64,000 nt of DNA from Christiangramia gaetbulicola. GTDB taxonomy: Bacteria > Bacteroidota > Bacteroidia > Flavobacteriales > Flavobacteriaceae. Numbering within the stretch: position 1 is the first letter of the stretch; each line of letters opens with the position of its first letter. The translations under genes were made by a program, and so were the position numbers. Below the pieces are notes generated by a model. It had not been told where the DNA came from. It was given only the letters and a program-made list of their open reading frames with translations, and searched no databases. Positions 54,302 to 62,000 of the stretch are shown here, in pieces. Location: contig NZ_QBKQ01000001.1 in assembly GCF_003054225.1 (NCBI RefSeq), forward strand, positions 372,001-436,000, given 5' to 3'.

Positions 54302-55279
54302 ATGTCGAAGGTTAAATATTATTACGATAGCGAGACCCTTTCTTACAAAAAGATCGAGCAAAAGAAAGGCAGGCGTATAGGTATTGTCCTGCTTAGTATT
54401 ACCGGTTCATTTTTGGCCGGTTTTATACTTCTTATTATCTATTTGAATATTCCTCAAATAGAAACACCTAAAGAAAAAGCGCTAAAGCGTGAATTACAGA
54501 ATATGAAACTTCAATATGGTCTTCTTAACAAGAAGATGGACCAGATACAGGATGTGATGGCGAATATTGAAGACAGGGATAATAATATTTACAGGCTTTA
54601 TTTTGAAGCCAACCCGATTCCCGAAGAGCAAAGAAAAGCTGGTTTTGGTGGTATTAACCGCTATCAAAAACTGGAAGGTTTTGACAATAGTAAATTAATT
54701 ACTGAAACTACCAAGAGAATGGATATTCTTACCAAGCGACTGGTAGTACAATCAAAATCCCTGGATGAGATCGCTGAGCTTGCCAAAGAAAAAGGTGAAT
54801 TACTTTCGGCTATCCCGGCCATTCAACCCGTAAACAATGAAGATCTTAGCAGGATCGCTTCTGGTTATGGGTGGAGAACAGACCCATTCACCAAGGTGAG
54901 GAAATTCCACTATGGGATGGACTTTACCGCCCCAAGAGGAACTCCTGTATACGCGACCGGAGATGGTCGTGTGGTAAGAGCAGACAGCAGATCTACCGGG
55001 TATGGGAACCATATAAGAATAGATCATGGCTATGGCTACACCAGTTTATATGCTCATTTATATAAATACAATGTTCGTCGTGGCCAGAAAGTAAAAAGAG
55101 GTGATGTTATTGGATTTGTAGGTAGTACCGGAAGATCTGAAGCTCCTCATTTACATTATGAAATATTCAAGGACGACAACAGGATCAATCCTATAAACTT
55201 CTATTATGGAAATTTATCACCAGAAGAATTCGACGAAGTCCTTGAAAAAGCACAACGTGAAAATCAATCGCTTGATTAA
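54302..55279 (+). CDS. M23 (LytM-type) peptidase, membrane-anchored
   Basis: A 325-residue protein with one N-terminal membrane helix (about 28-48) facing the periplasm, a coiled coil (about 57-95) and a C-terminal M23 domain (about 183-305). Zinc ligands are H203 and D207 (KFHYGMDF) and H285 in PHLHYE, with H252 (YAHLYKY) as general base. All ligands are present, so it should cleave peptidoglycan cross-bridges. The stop overlaps the ATG of the MerR gene (TAATG), so translation is coupled. It is probably involved in cell division or envelope growth. Confidence 0.92.
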   Translation: MSKVKYYYDSETLSYKKIEQKKGRRIGIVLLSITGSFLAGFILLIIYLNIPQIETPKEKALKRELQNMKLQYGLLNKKMDQIQDVMANIEDRDNNIYRLYFEANPIPEEQRKAGFGGINRYQKLEGFDNSKLITETTKRMDILTKRLVVQSKSLDEIAELAKEKGELLSAIPAIQPVNNEDLSRIASGYGWRTDPFTKVRKFHYGMDFTAPRGTPVYATGDGRVVRADSRSTGYGNHIRIDHGYGYTSLYAHLYKYNVRRGQKVKRGDVIGFVGSTGRSEAPHLHYEIFKDDNRINPINFYYGNLSPEEFDEVLEKAQRENQSLD

Positions 55280-55608
55280 TGCACATAGATCTTCCTGAAA
55301 AACGCTATTACAGCATTGGCGAAGTAGCCGAAGCCTTTAAAGTGAACACTTCCCTTATTCGATTCTGGGAAAAGGAATTTGATGCGATCAAACCAAAGAA
55401 AAATGCCAAGGGGAACAGGAAATTTACTCCTGAAGACATCAAGAACCTTAGCCTGATTTATCACCTGGTAAAAGAAAGAGGTTTTACCCTGGAGGGCGCC
55501 AAGACACATTTAAAAGAAGAAAAACATAAAACACTGAGCAACTTCGATATTATTAGAAAACTCGAAGGCGTGAAAGCAGAACTAATCAACCTTAAAAATC
55601 AATTGTAA
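55279..55608 (+). CDS. MerR family transcriptional regulator, short
   Basis: A 109-residue protein with the MerR winged-helix opening RYYSIGEVAEAFKVNTSLIR and FWEKEFDAIKPKKNAKGNRKF, followed by a coiled-coil helix. It lacks the C-terminal effector-binding part of typical MerR sensors, as in RacA- or SoxR-like short forms. No cysteine is present, so it is not a metal or redox sensor of the classical type. It is placed between the M23 peptidase and LemA genes in one operon, so it may control envelope genes. Start overlaps the M23 stop (TAATG). Confidence 0.85.
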   Translation: MHIDLPEKRYYSIGEVAEAFKVNTSLIRFWEKEFDAIKPKKNAKGNRKFTPEDIKNLSLIYHLVKERGFTLEGAKTHLKEEKHKTLSNFDIIRKLEGVKAELINLKNQL

Positions 55609-55609
55609 T

Positions 55610-56206
55610 ATGAAAAAGTGGCTAATTCCATTAATAATAATCGTTATCGGGATCGTGGTGATCTGGAAATTCACCGCAGGATTCAATAACACTGCAGTAA
55701 CCAAAGAAGAGAATGCTAAACTAGCCTGGTCTAATGTAGAAAGTTCTTACCAAAGAAGGAACGACCTTATTGGCAACCTGGTAAAAACTGTAGAAGGTGC
55801 GGCAGATTTTGAAAGAGGAACTTTAAAGGACGTTATAGAGGCAAGAGCTAAAGCAACCTCTATTAATGTGGATGCAGAGAATTTAAGCGCTGCTCAGATT
55901 CAGCAATTCCAGGAGGCGCAACAGGGAGTAACTTCTGCCCTATCCAGATTACTGGTTACCGTAGAAAGATATCCTGAATTAAAAGCTAATCAGAATTTCC
56001 TGCAGTTGCAATCTCAACTGGAAGGAACAGAGAACAGGATTAATGTCGCTAGAGATCGTTTCAATGAAGCAGTTACAGATTACAATACCTATATACGCGT
56101 TTTCCCTAATAATCTTTTTGCAGGTATGTTCGGTTTTGAAAGAATGGAACGCTTCCAGGCAGATGCCGGAGCTGAAGACGCACCAGATGTAGAATTCGAT
56201 TTTTAA
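55610..56206 (+). CDS. LemA family protein
   Basis: A 198-residue protein with an N-terminal membrane helix (about 4-24) and long helices (NAKLAWSNVESSYQRRNDL, FVNLVKTV-like pattern, NVARDRFNEAVTDYNTYIRVFPNNLFAGMFGF) that match LemA. The C-terminal NTYIRVFPNNL is a family hallmark. LemA genes often precede TPM-domain genes, as here, and are thought to act in envelope stress or protein transport. Its exact activity is unknown. It is separated from the MerR gene by one base. Confidence 0.92.
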   Translation: MKKWLIPLIIIVIGIVVIWKFTAGFNNTAVTKEENAKLAWSNVESSYQRRNDLIGNLVKTVEGAADFERGTLKDVIEARAKATSINVDAENLSAAQIQQFQEAQQGVTSALSRLLVTVERYPELKANQNFLQLQSQLEGTENRINVARDRFNEAVTDYNTYIRVFPNNLFAGMFGFERMERFQADAGAEDAPDVEFDF

Positions 56207-56209
56207 AAA

Positions 56210-56653
56210 ATGAGCATTAAGAGCGAAGCTTTTTTAAGCAAAAGAGAGGAAGAGGAAGTTGTTGAGGCCATAAGGCAGGCAGAAAGAAAGACCAGCGGCG
56301 AAATTCGTGTACATCTTGAACCAAGTACCGGCGATCAGGACATCTTTGAAAGAGCCATGGAAGTATTTCATGCCCTTAAAATGGATAACACCAAAGAGTC
56401 TAATGGAGTATTGATCTACGTGGCGGTAGAAGACAGAAATTTTGTTATTTACGGCGACAAAGGCATCAATGACGTGGTTCCAGATGATTTCTGGGAAAGC
56501 ACCAAAGAGCTTATCGTGGGTCATTTTAAGAACGGTAAATTCAAGGATGGGCTGGTAGATGGAGTTTTGAAAGCTGGAGAACAGCTGCAAAAACATTTCC
56601 CCTGGGATGAGAACAATACCAACGAATTATCAGATCAAATTTCAAAAGCATAA
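56210..56653 (+). CDS. TPM domain protein without membrane anchor
   Basis: A 147-residue protein with an unusually short TPM (thylakoid-membrane-protein / phosphatase-like) domain (VVEAIRQAERKTSGEIRVHL, GVLIYVAVEDRNFVIYGDKG, DFWESTKELI). It has no signal peptide or membrane helix, so appears cytosolic. Some members bind Ca2+ or act as acid phosphatases; that is not shown here. It lies between LemA (gap of three bases) and a second, exported TPM gene whose predicted start lies inside it. Confidence 0.85.
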   Translation: MSIKSEAFLSKREEEEVVEAIRQAERKTSGEIRVHLEPSTGDQDIFERAMEVFHALKMDNTKESNGVLIYVAVEDRNFVIYGDKGINDVVPDDFWESTKELIVGHFKNGKFKDGLVDGVLKAGEQLQKHFPWDENNTNELSDQISKA

Positions 56654-57434
56654 GCTTATCAAACGATTCATACTTTTACTGATATTTTTAACGGGATTCA
56701 CCGCATTAGCACAACGTGATATCCCGCCAAGACCATCAGAACAGACCAGTGTTTACGATGAAGCAGATATGCTTTCGGCTCCAGATGAGCAAAGGCTCGA
56801 GCAAAAGCTGATCAATTATGCCGATACCACTTCCACGCAGATTGTAGTTGTCACCATAGAATCGCTGGAGGGCGAATATGAAGGTACTTATGCAGCGCAC
56901 TGGGCTCATGAATGGGGAATAGGTCAAAGTGACAAAGACAATGGTCTTTTAGTACTTGTTGCTCAAAAAGAGCGTAAGATATGGATCACGACGGGTTACG
57001 GTCTTGAAGAATACCTAACAGATGCCAAGACCAAAGAGATCATTGAACTGGTGATCCTGCCTGAATTCAGGAATGGAGATATCTATGCCGGACTCAACAA
57101 GGGAACTACAGCTATTTTCCAGGTGCTTAATGGTACTTTTCAAGGCGCTCCCCAATCCAGAGGTACCGGTGGCGGTATTTCAATGAAGACCATTGTTATA
57201 TTCTTTATTCTCTTTGTCATTCTCGTTTCTCTTTTTAATAAAAAAGGCGGAGGCAGAAATGGCGGAAGAAGAACCGGACGTAGCGTACTATGGGATGCTA
57301 TCATCCTTAGTTCTCTTGGTCGCGGTAGTTTTGGTGGCGGAAGTTCCGGAGGTGGATTCGGTGGCGGCGGAGGCTTTGGAGGAGGCTTCGGCGGTGGTGG
57401 ATTTGGTGGCGGAGGCGCCGGCGGAAGCTGGTAA
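56607..57434 (+). CDS. Exported TPM domain protein with glycine-rich tail
   Basis: A 275-residue protein. After a 17-residue hydrophilic lead and a hydrophobic signal-like stretch (FILLLIFLTGFTALAQ) comes a TPM domain (about 50-185, SVYDEADMLSAPDEQRLEQK, QIVVVTIESLEG, WITTGYGLEEYL). A membrane helix (about 195-213) and a tail with dense FGGGGFGG-type repeats follow. The only usable start codon found is at 56607, which overlaps the previous gene by 47 bases. Members are typical partners of LemA. The glycine-rich tail after the TM helix would lie in the cytoplasm if the N-terminal segment is cleaved. Confidence 0.88.
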   Translation: MRTIPTNYQIKFQKHKLIKRFILLLIFLTGFTALAQRDIPPRPSEQTSVYDEADMLSAPDEQRLEQKLINYADTTSTQIVVVTIESLEGEYEGTYAAHWAHEWGIGQSDKDNGLLVLVAQKERKIWITTGYGLEEYLTDAKTKEIIELVILPEFRNGDIYAGLNKGTTAIFQVLNGTFQGAPQSRGTGGGISMKTIVIFFILFVILVSLFNKKGGGRNGGRRTGRSVLWDAIILSSLGRGSFGGGSSGGGFGGGGGFGGGFGGGGFGGGGAGGSW

Positions 57435-57459
57435 TTCTCAAATCTTAATCTATTGAAGA

Positions 57460-58032
57460 ATGAATGAACAGTTCTTTACCCACGAGCAATTCAGCAACAT
57501 AAATTTCAACCAGAACCAACTTAGCAAAGCAGATTACGAAGGCTGTATTTTTAGCAGCTGCAATCTTTCCAATTGCGACCTAAGCAATTTCAGGTTTACA
57601 GAATGTGAATTTATAGAATGTGATCTGAGCAATTGTAAGTTAGTTAAAACAGCATTTCAGGATTGTCATTTTTCTGGCTGCAAACTTATAGGCTTGAATT
57701 TTGACCTTTGTGAAAGCTTTGGATTTTCATTCTCAGCTGAAAATTCTGTTTTTGATCATTCCATATTACACAATGTAAATCTTTCAAAAACCAGGATCCT
57801 GAATTCCAAATTCAAAAATGCAGATCTCAGCGCTTGTGATTTCAGCCAGTCTGATCTCACCGGGAGCGATTTCCAGGAAGCCATTTTCGACCAAACCAAT
57901 CTTGAAAAAGCAAATTTAAAGTCGGCCAGAAACTATCTTATAGATCCTGAAAACAACAAGATCACAGGAGCTCAATTTTCATTACCAGAAGTCACTGGTT
58001 TATTACATAAGTACAAACTAAAGATCGATTAA
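57460..58032 (+). CDS. Pentapeptide-repeat protein
   Basis: A 190-residue protein made of pentapeptide repeats (A/C-D/N-L/F-x-x pattern, for example CNLSNCDLSNFRFTECEF and ADLSACDFSQSDLTGSDF) from about residue 25 to 165, forming a right-handed quadrilateral beta-helix. About 12 cysteines lie on repeat positions. A C-terminal tail (SLPEVTGLLHKYKLKID) follows. Such proteins can mimic DNA and protect topoisomerases (Qnr/MfpA type), but the residues for that cannot be checked here. The gene follows the TPM gene by 25 bases and ends at a terminator. Confidence 0.9.
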   Translation: MNEQFFTHEQFSNINFNQNQLSKADYEGCIFSSCNLSNCDLSNFRFTECEFIECDLSNCKLVKTAFQDCHFSGCKLIGLNFDLCESFGFSFSAENSVFDHSILHNVNLSKTRILNSKFKNADLSACDFSQSDLTGSDFQEAIFDQTNLEKANLKSARNYLIDPENNKITGAQFSLPEVTGLLHKYKLKID

Positions 58033-58039
58033 TATAAAA

Positions 58040-58070
58040 TAAAAACGCCATCAAATTGATGGCGTTTTTT
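58040..58070. terminator. Bidirectional terminator between the pentapeptide gene and clpX
   Basis: AAAACGCCATCAA and TTGATGGCGTTTT form a 13-base-pair stem; T-runs follow on the plus strand and A-runs give T-runs on the minus strand. Both convergent genes, the pentapeptide gene and clpX, can end here. Confidence 0.85.
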
Positions 58071-58094
58071 ATATGTGGTAAAACTGAAAGTTGA

Positions 58095-59327
58095 TTAAGA
58101 AACAGCTTTCAATTTACTCATTGTAGATTTATTCAATTTATCATCTGCATACTCGCGGGTAACCGTGAAATGACCTTCTTCGCTTTCAGGCATCTCGAAC
58201 ATCGCATCGGTTAGAATAGCCTCACAAAGAGAACGCAAACCACGTGCTCCCAGTTTATACTCTACCGCTTTATCTACTATATAATCCAGAGCGTCATCGG
58301 TGATATCAAATTCGATATCATCCATTTCGAACAGCTTTTTATACTGTTTGATGATCGCGTTCTTAGGCTGGGTTAAAATAGCTCTAAGCGTCTTTTTATC
58401 CAGCGGATTCATATAGGTAAGCGCCGGTAAACGACCAATGATCTCAGGGATCAATCCAAACTCCTTAAGGTCTTTCGGAATGATATACTTTAAAAGATTG
58501 GTTCGCTCGATAGTATCCTCGCTTTTTGAAGCGCTGAATCCAACCGCCTGCATATTCAATCGCTTGCTGATGATCCTTTCAATACCATCAAAAGCACCAC
58601 CGGCGATGAACAGAATATTCTCGGTGTTCACCTCGATAAATTTCTGGTCTGGGTGTTTACGACCTCCTTTTGGCGGCACGTTAACGGTTGTTCCTTCCAG
58701 TAATTTCAATAAAGCCTGTTGAACCCCTTCTCCCGAAACATCACGGGTGATCGAAGGATTATCGCTTTTACGCGCGATCTTATCTATCTCATCGATAAAT
58801 ACGATTCCGCGTTCTGCTTTTTCAGTATTATAATCTGCTGCCTGAAGCAACCTGGTCAAAATACCTTCAACATCTTCACCAACATATCCTGCTTCGGTTA
58901 GCACGGTAGCATCAACAATAGCTAAAGGAACATTCAGCATTCTCGCGATAGTTCTGGCCATAAGGGTTTTCCCTGTTCCGGTCTCTCCTACCATCACGAT
59001 ATTACTTTTCTGGATCTCTACATCATCATCGCTCTCTGGCTGTAACAATCTTTTATAGTGATTGTAAACCGCCACAGACATCACTTTCTTGGTTTCTTCC
59101 TGCCCAATGATATATTCGTCCAAAAACGATTTGATCGATTTTGGTTTGCTCAACATTAGGTCTGAGGAAAGCTCTCTGGCTTCTCCCTGCTTGGATTCTT
59201 CAACCACGATACCATGTGCCTGTTCTATACAACGATCACAAATGTGGGCATCCAGACCTGCAATAAGCAAGTTAGTTTCGGGCTTTTTTCTACCACAAAA
59301 GGAACATTCTAAATCTTCTTTCGCCAT
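58095..59327 (-). CDS. clpX: ATP-dependent Clp protease, unfoldase subunit ClpX
   Basis: A 410-residue AAA+ unfoldase. The zinc-binding N-domain has C8, C11, C30 and C33 (CSFCGRK and CDRC). Walker A GETGTGKT, Walker [15 protein letters not shown] and the sensor/arginine region near [17 protein letters not shown] are present. The ClpP-docking IGF loop seems to be VGF ([13 protein letters not shown]). It forms hexamers that unfold tagged proteins and pass them to ClpP. It starts 46 bases after the clpP stop, with which it is almost surely co-transcribed. Length and motifs are normal. Confidence 0.97.
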   Translation of the reverse strand: MAKEDLECSFCGRKKPETNLLIAGLDAHICDRCIEQAHGIVVEESKQGEARELSSDLMLSKPKSIKSFLDEYIIGQEETKKVMSVAVYNHYKRLLQPESDDDVEIQKSNIVMVGETGTGKTLMARTIARMLNVPLAIVDATVLTEAGYVGEDVEGILTRLLQAADYNTEKAERGIVFIDEIDKIARKSDNPSITRDVSGEGVQQALLKLLEGTTVNVPPKGGRKHPDQKFIEVNTENILFIAGGAFDGIERIISKRLNMQAVGFSASKSEDTIERTNLLKYIIPKDLKEFGLIPEIIGRLPALTYMNPLDKKTLRAILTQPKNAIIKQYKKLFEMDDIEFDITDDALDYIVDKAVEYKLGARGLRSLCEAILTDAMFEMPESEEGHFTVTREYADDKLNKSTMSKLKAVS

Positions 59328-59373
59328 TATTTAAATTTTCGGTAATTACTATTGCGAAATAGTTAATTACAAT

Positions 59374-60054
59374 TTATCCTTCTCTTGTTAATATCTCGTC
59401 GATCATTCCGTACTCCTTGGCTTTTTCAGCCTTCATCCAGAAGTCACGATCACTGTCTTCATGAACTTTCTCATACGTCTGTCCGGAATGTTTCGCTATG
59501 ATATTATATAATTCTTCTTTTAAAGTAACGATCTCTCTGGCCGTGATCTCTATGTCACTCGCCTGTCCCTGGGCTCCACCCATTGGCTGATGGATCATTA
59601 CTCTACAATGAGGCAGTCCGCTACGTTTACCGGCTTCACCGGCACATAAAAGAACAGCACCCATTGATGCTGCCATACCTGTACAGATCGTCGCTACATC
59701 TGGCTTAATGAACTGCATGGTATCATAAATTCCCAGACCTGCATATACACTACCTCCTGGAGAATTGATATATATCTGAATATCCTTGGAAGCATCTGTA
59801 CTTTCTAAAAACAGTAACTGAGCCTGCACGATATTCGCAACCTGCTCATTGATCCCTGTTCCAAGAAAAATGATCCTGTCCATCATTAGACGGGAAAAAA
59901 CATCCATGGCCACAGCATTCATCTGTCTTTCTTCGATAATATTTGGAGTCATGCCTACTGGCATCATGCTGCTCACAATCTTATCGTAATAGTTGCTGTT
60001 TATGTTATGATCTGAGACAGCATATTTTTGAAATTCTTTTCCGTAATCCATCAA
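59374..60054 (-). CDS. clpP: ATP-dependent Clp protease, proteolytic subunit ClpP
   Basis: A 226-residue serine protease. Catalytic Ser130 (CTGMAASMGAVLL), His155 (CRVMIHQPMGG) and Asp200 (VHEDSDRDFWM) are all present. The N-terminal extension before RQMNAVAMDVFSRLMMD is longer than in many ClpPs and may be processed off. It forms two heptameric rings that digest proteins delivered by ClpX. It lies 108 bases after tig (minus-strand order tig, clpP, clpX), with a terminator between tig and clpP. No consensus promoter was found before clpP, so partial read-through is likely. Confidence 0.97.
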   Translation of the reverse strand: MMDYGKEFQKYAVSDHNINSNYYDKIVSSMMPVGMTPNIIEERQMNAVAMDVFSRLMMDRIIFLGTGINEQVANIVQAQLLFLESTDASKDIQIYINSPGGSVYAGLGIYDTMQFIKPDVATICTGMAASMGAVLLCAGEAGKRSGLPHCRVMIHQPMGGAQGQASDIEITAREIVTLKEELYNIIAKHSGQTYEKVHEDSDRDFWMKAEKAKEYGMIDEILTREG

Positions 60055-60099
60055 TTTTTTATTGTTTTTCTAATCTTAATTAAAATTCCGGTTAAAACC

Positions 60100-60136
60100 A
60101 AAAAAGGCGTTACTCAATAATGAGTTAACGCCTTAA
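60100..60136 (-). terminator. Terminator between tig and clpP
   Basis: On the minus strand AAGGCGTTA and TAACGCCTT form a 9-base-pair stem around a 12-base loop, followed by TTTTTGG. It starts about 27 bases beyond the tig stop codon. Confidence 0.8.
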
Positions 60137-60162
60137 AGATAGGTAATATATCGTAAAAAGGC

Positions 60163-61485
60163 TTACTTATAAATAGCTTTCACAAATTCTTCGTAAGTAA
60201 CTTCTTTTTCGTCGAATTTCATGTTCTCCTTGTAAAACTCAAGAAGTTTTTCATTCATCAACTGCTCAGAAAGTCTCTTCACTTCATCCTGGTTAGATAA
60301 GATCCTGGCCGCAATATCGTCAAGTTCCTTTTCTGAAGGATCCATCTGACCAAATTGTGCCATTTGTTGTTTGATCTTTTCTGTTGTGAAAGATTTTAGA
60401 TCGTTGAAATCTACATTAAGGTTATTGTCATTTACAACTTTTCCTTCGATCAACTGATAACGAAGTCCTTTTTCGCTTTTTTCGTATTCTTCTGCAGCTT
60501 CCTCTTCAGTCAATGGTTTTTCACCAACCGTCTGGATCCACTTCTGAAGAAATTCTTTTGGAAGCTCAAAATTTGTAGCTTCAATAAGCGCTTCAGTGAT
60601 ATCGTTCATCAACTGCTGATCGCTCTGCTGCTCAAATTGCTTAGCCGCATCTTCCTTGATCTTTTCTTTCAATTCGGTTACAGACTTTACTTTATCCTTT
60701 CCGAAAAGTTTGTCGAACAATTCCTGGTCAAGATCCGCAAGTTCTCTTTCGTTGATCTCAGAGATCGTGAATTCAACCTCGATATCAAGATCATGAGCTT
60801 TATCATGTTCGATCTTAAGGTGATTGATCAATGCGTGATCATCTTCAAAAAGACCTTTGGTCTTTAAAGTGATCGTATCTCCAACCTTAGCACCTACAAA
60901 CTTATTCAGGTTGCGTTTACCTTTAATATTAGAAAGTTCGATAGTAGAATCGTTCTCTATCCCTTCTTCTTCATTCTTAAAAGTACCAGCTACCGTATCG
61001 CCTTCTTCAACCACATCTTTGGTCTTAAGCTTACCATATTGTTTCTGGATACTTTCTATCTGATCGTTCACCATTTTCTCATCGGCAACGATGTTATATT
61101 TAGTAACAGGCTTTTTAAGATCAAGATCAACTTCAAACTCTGGTGCAAGACCTAGTTCAAATTCGAAGCTGTAATCATCTTTGTCCCAATCAAAATTTTC
61201 CTGCTCTTTAGGAAGCGGATTTCCAAGAACGTCTAATTTCTCTTCAGTAAGGTACTTGTTAAGGCTATCCTGAAGTAATTTATTTACCTCATCTACCAAT
61301 ACAGCCTGACCGTATTGCTTTTTAACCATCCCCATAGGTACATGACCTTTTCTGAAACCGGGAATATTGGCATTCTTACGGTAATCTTTTAAAATCTTAT
61401 CTACTTTACCGGCATAATCTTCTTTAGCGATATCAACTTTAACTACCGCATTTAATTCATCAATATTCTCTCTGGTAATATTCAT
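60163..61485 (-). CDS. tig: Trigger factor chaperone
   Basis: A 440-residue ribosome-bound chaperone. The ribosome-docking signature NIPGFRKGHVPMGMVKKQYG (about 39-58) is present. The middle (about 145-250) is a degenerate PPIase-like domain (VEEGDTVAGTFKNEEEG; KFVGAKVGDTITLK) that lacks much of the classical active site, as in other Bacteroidota forms. The C-terminal helical arms hold the substrate. It precedes clpP and clpX on the same strand in the usual order of this family, and it has a clear promoter. Confidence 0.94.
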   Translation of the reverse strand: MNITRENIDELNAVVKVDIAKEDYAGKVDKILKDYRKNANIPGFRKGHVPMGMVKKQYGQAVLVDEVNKLLQDSLNKYLTEEKLDVLGNPLPKEQENFDWDKDDYSFEFELGLAPEFEVDLDLKKPVTKYNIVADEKMVNDQIESIQKQYGKLKTKDVVEEGDTVAGTFKNEEEGIENDSTIELSNIKGKRNLNKFVGAKVGDTITLKTKGLFEDDHALINHLKIEHDKAHDLDIEVEFTISEINERELADLDQELFDKLFGKDKVKSVTELKEKIKEDAAKQFEQQSDQQLMNDITEALIEATNFELPKEFLQKWIQTVGEKPLTEEEAAEEYEKSEKGLRYQLIEGKVVNDNNLNVDFNDLKSFTTEKIKQQMAQFGQMDPSEKELDDIAARILSNQDEVKRLSEQLMNEKLLEFYKENMKFDEKEVTYEEFVKAIYK

Positions 61486-61511
61486 TTTGATCTATTATAA
61501 AAATTGGAGTG

Positions 61512-61541
61512 CAAAATTACGTTTTTTCTTAAAGTCTGCAA
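61512..61541 (-). promoter_or_regulatory. tig: Consensus Bacteroidota promoter of tig
   Basis: Minus-strand TTG (61541-61539), a 19-base spacer and TAATTTTG (61519-61512) match the TTG-N19-TAnnTTTG pattern of flavobacterial sigma factors exactly. The box ends 26 bases before the tig ATG. It is the cleanest promoter in the window. Confidence 0.8.
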
Positions 61542-61570
61542 AGTTTCAATTTGTTGAAATTCAGTTAAAT

Positions 61571-61912
61571 CTAATCTGATTTCAGAATTGAAAAGAGCAA
61601 AGATTGCACCAGAGACAGTAACAAACTAAAAATTATGGCAATAAACCATCCGTCGACATCAAATCCTCCTACAAATCCATCGGCCATAAAAATGATAATC
61701 GCGTTGATCACCAGTAAGAATAATCCTAAGGTAAGGATGGTCACGGGCAGGGTAAAAAGGACCAAAAGAGGCTTTACAATAAAGTTTAGCAAGGCTAGCA
61801 CCAGCGCAACGATAATTGCGGTCCAGTAACTGTCTACGCTCACTCCTGGCAAAATTTTGGCCAGTATCACCACGGCAAGTGCCGTAAGCAATAATCTTAG
61901 TATAAAATTCAT
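61571..61912 (-). CDS. Phage-holin-4-like (Phage_holin_4_2) four-helix membrane protein
   Basis: A 113-residue very hydrophobic protein with four membrane helices (about 3-22, 30-50, 52-78, 88-110). PGVSVDSYWTAIIVALVLALLNFIVKPLLVLFTLPVTILTLGLF is typical of the mycobacterial-4-TMS/Phage_holin_4_2 family, common in non-phage genomes. No endolysin is near, so the holin name does not imply a phage. Function is unknown. It lies between the SGNH lipoprotein gene upstream and tig downstream on the same strand. Confidence 0.85.
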   Translation of the reverse strand: MNFILRLLLTALAVVILAKILPGVSVDSYWTAIIVALVLALLNFIVKPLLVLFTLPVTILTLGLFLLVINAIIIFMADGFVGGFDVDGWFIAIIFSLLLSLVQSLLFSILKSD

Positions 61913-61944
61913 AATGTTATAGTGGTTGATTATTTAGTAAAGTT

Positions 61945-61978
61945 GCAAAAAAAAGGCCGGGAAAATCCCGGCCTTTTT
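61945..61978 (-). terminator. Terminator after the SGNH-hydrolase lipoprotein gene
   Basis: AAAGGCCGGGA and TCCCGGCCTTT form an 11-base-pair stem; the minus strand ends in a long T-run. It lies 22 bases beyond the SGNH stop. Confidence 0.85.
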
Positions 61979-62000
61979 AAATTTTATGGCAAATTTAATA

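Noticed and set aside
61571-61912. Phage remnant suggested by the holin-like protein
   Set aside because: Phage_holin_4_2 members are common as chromosomal membrane proteins, and no lysin, capsid or integrase gene is near.
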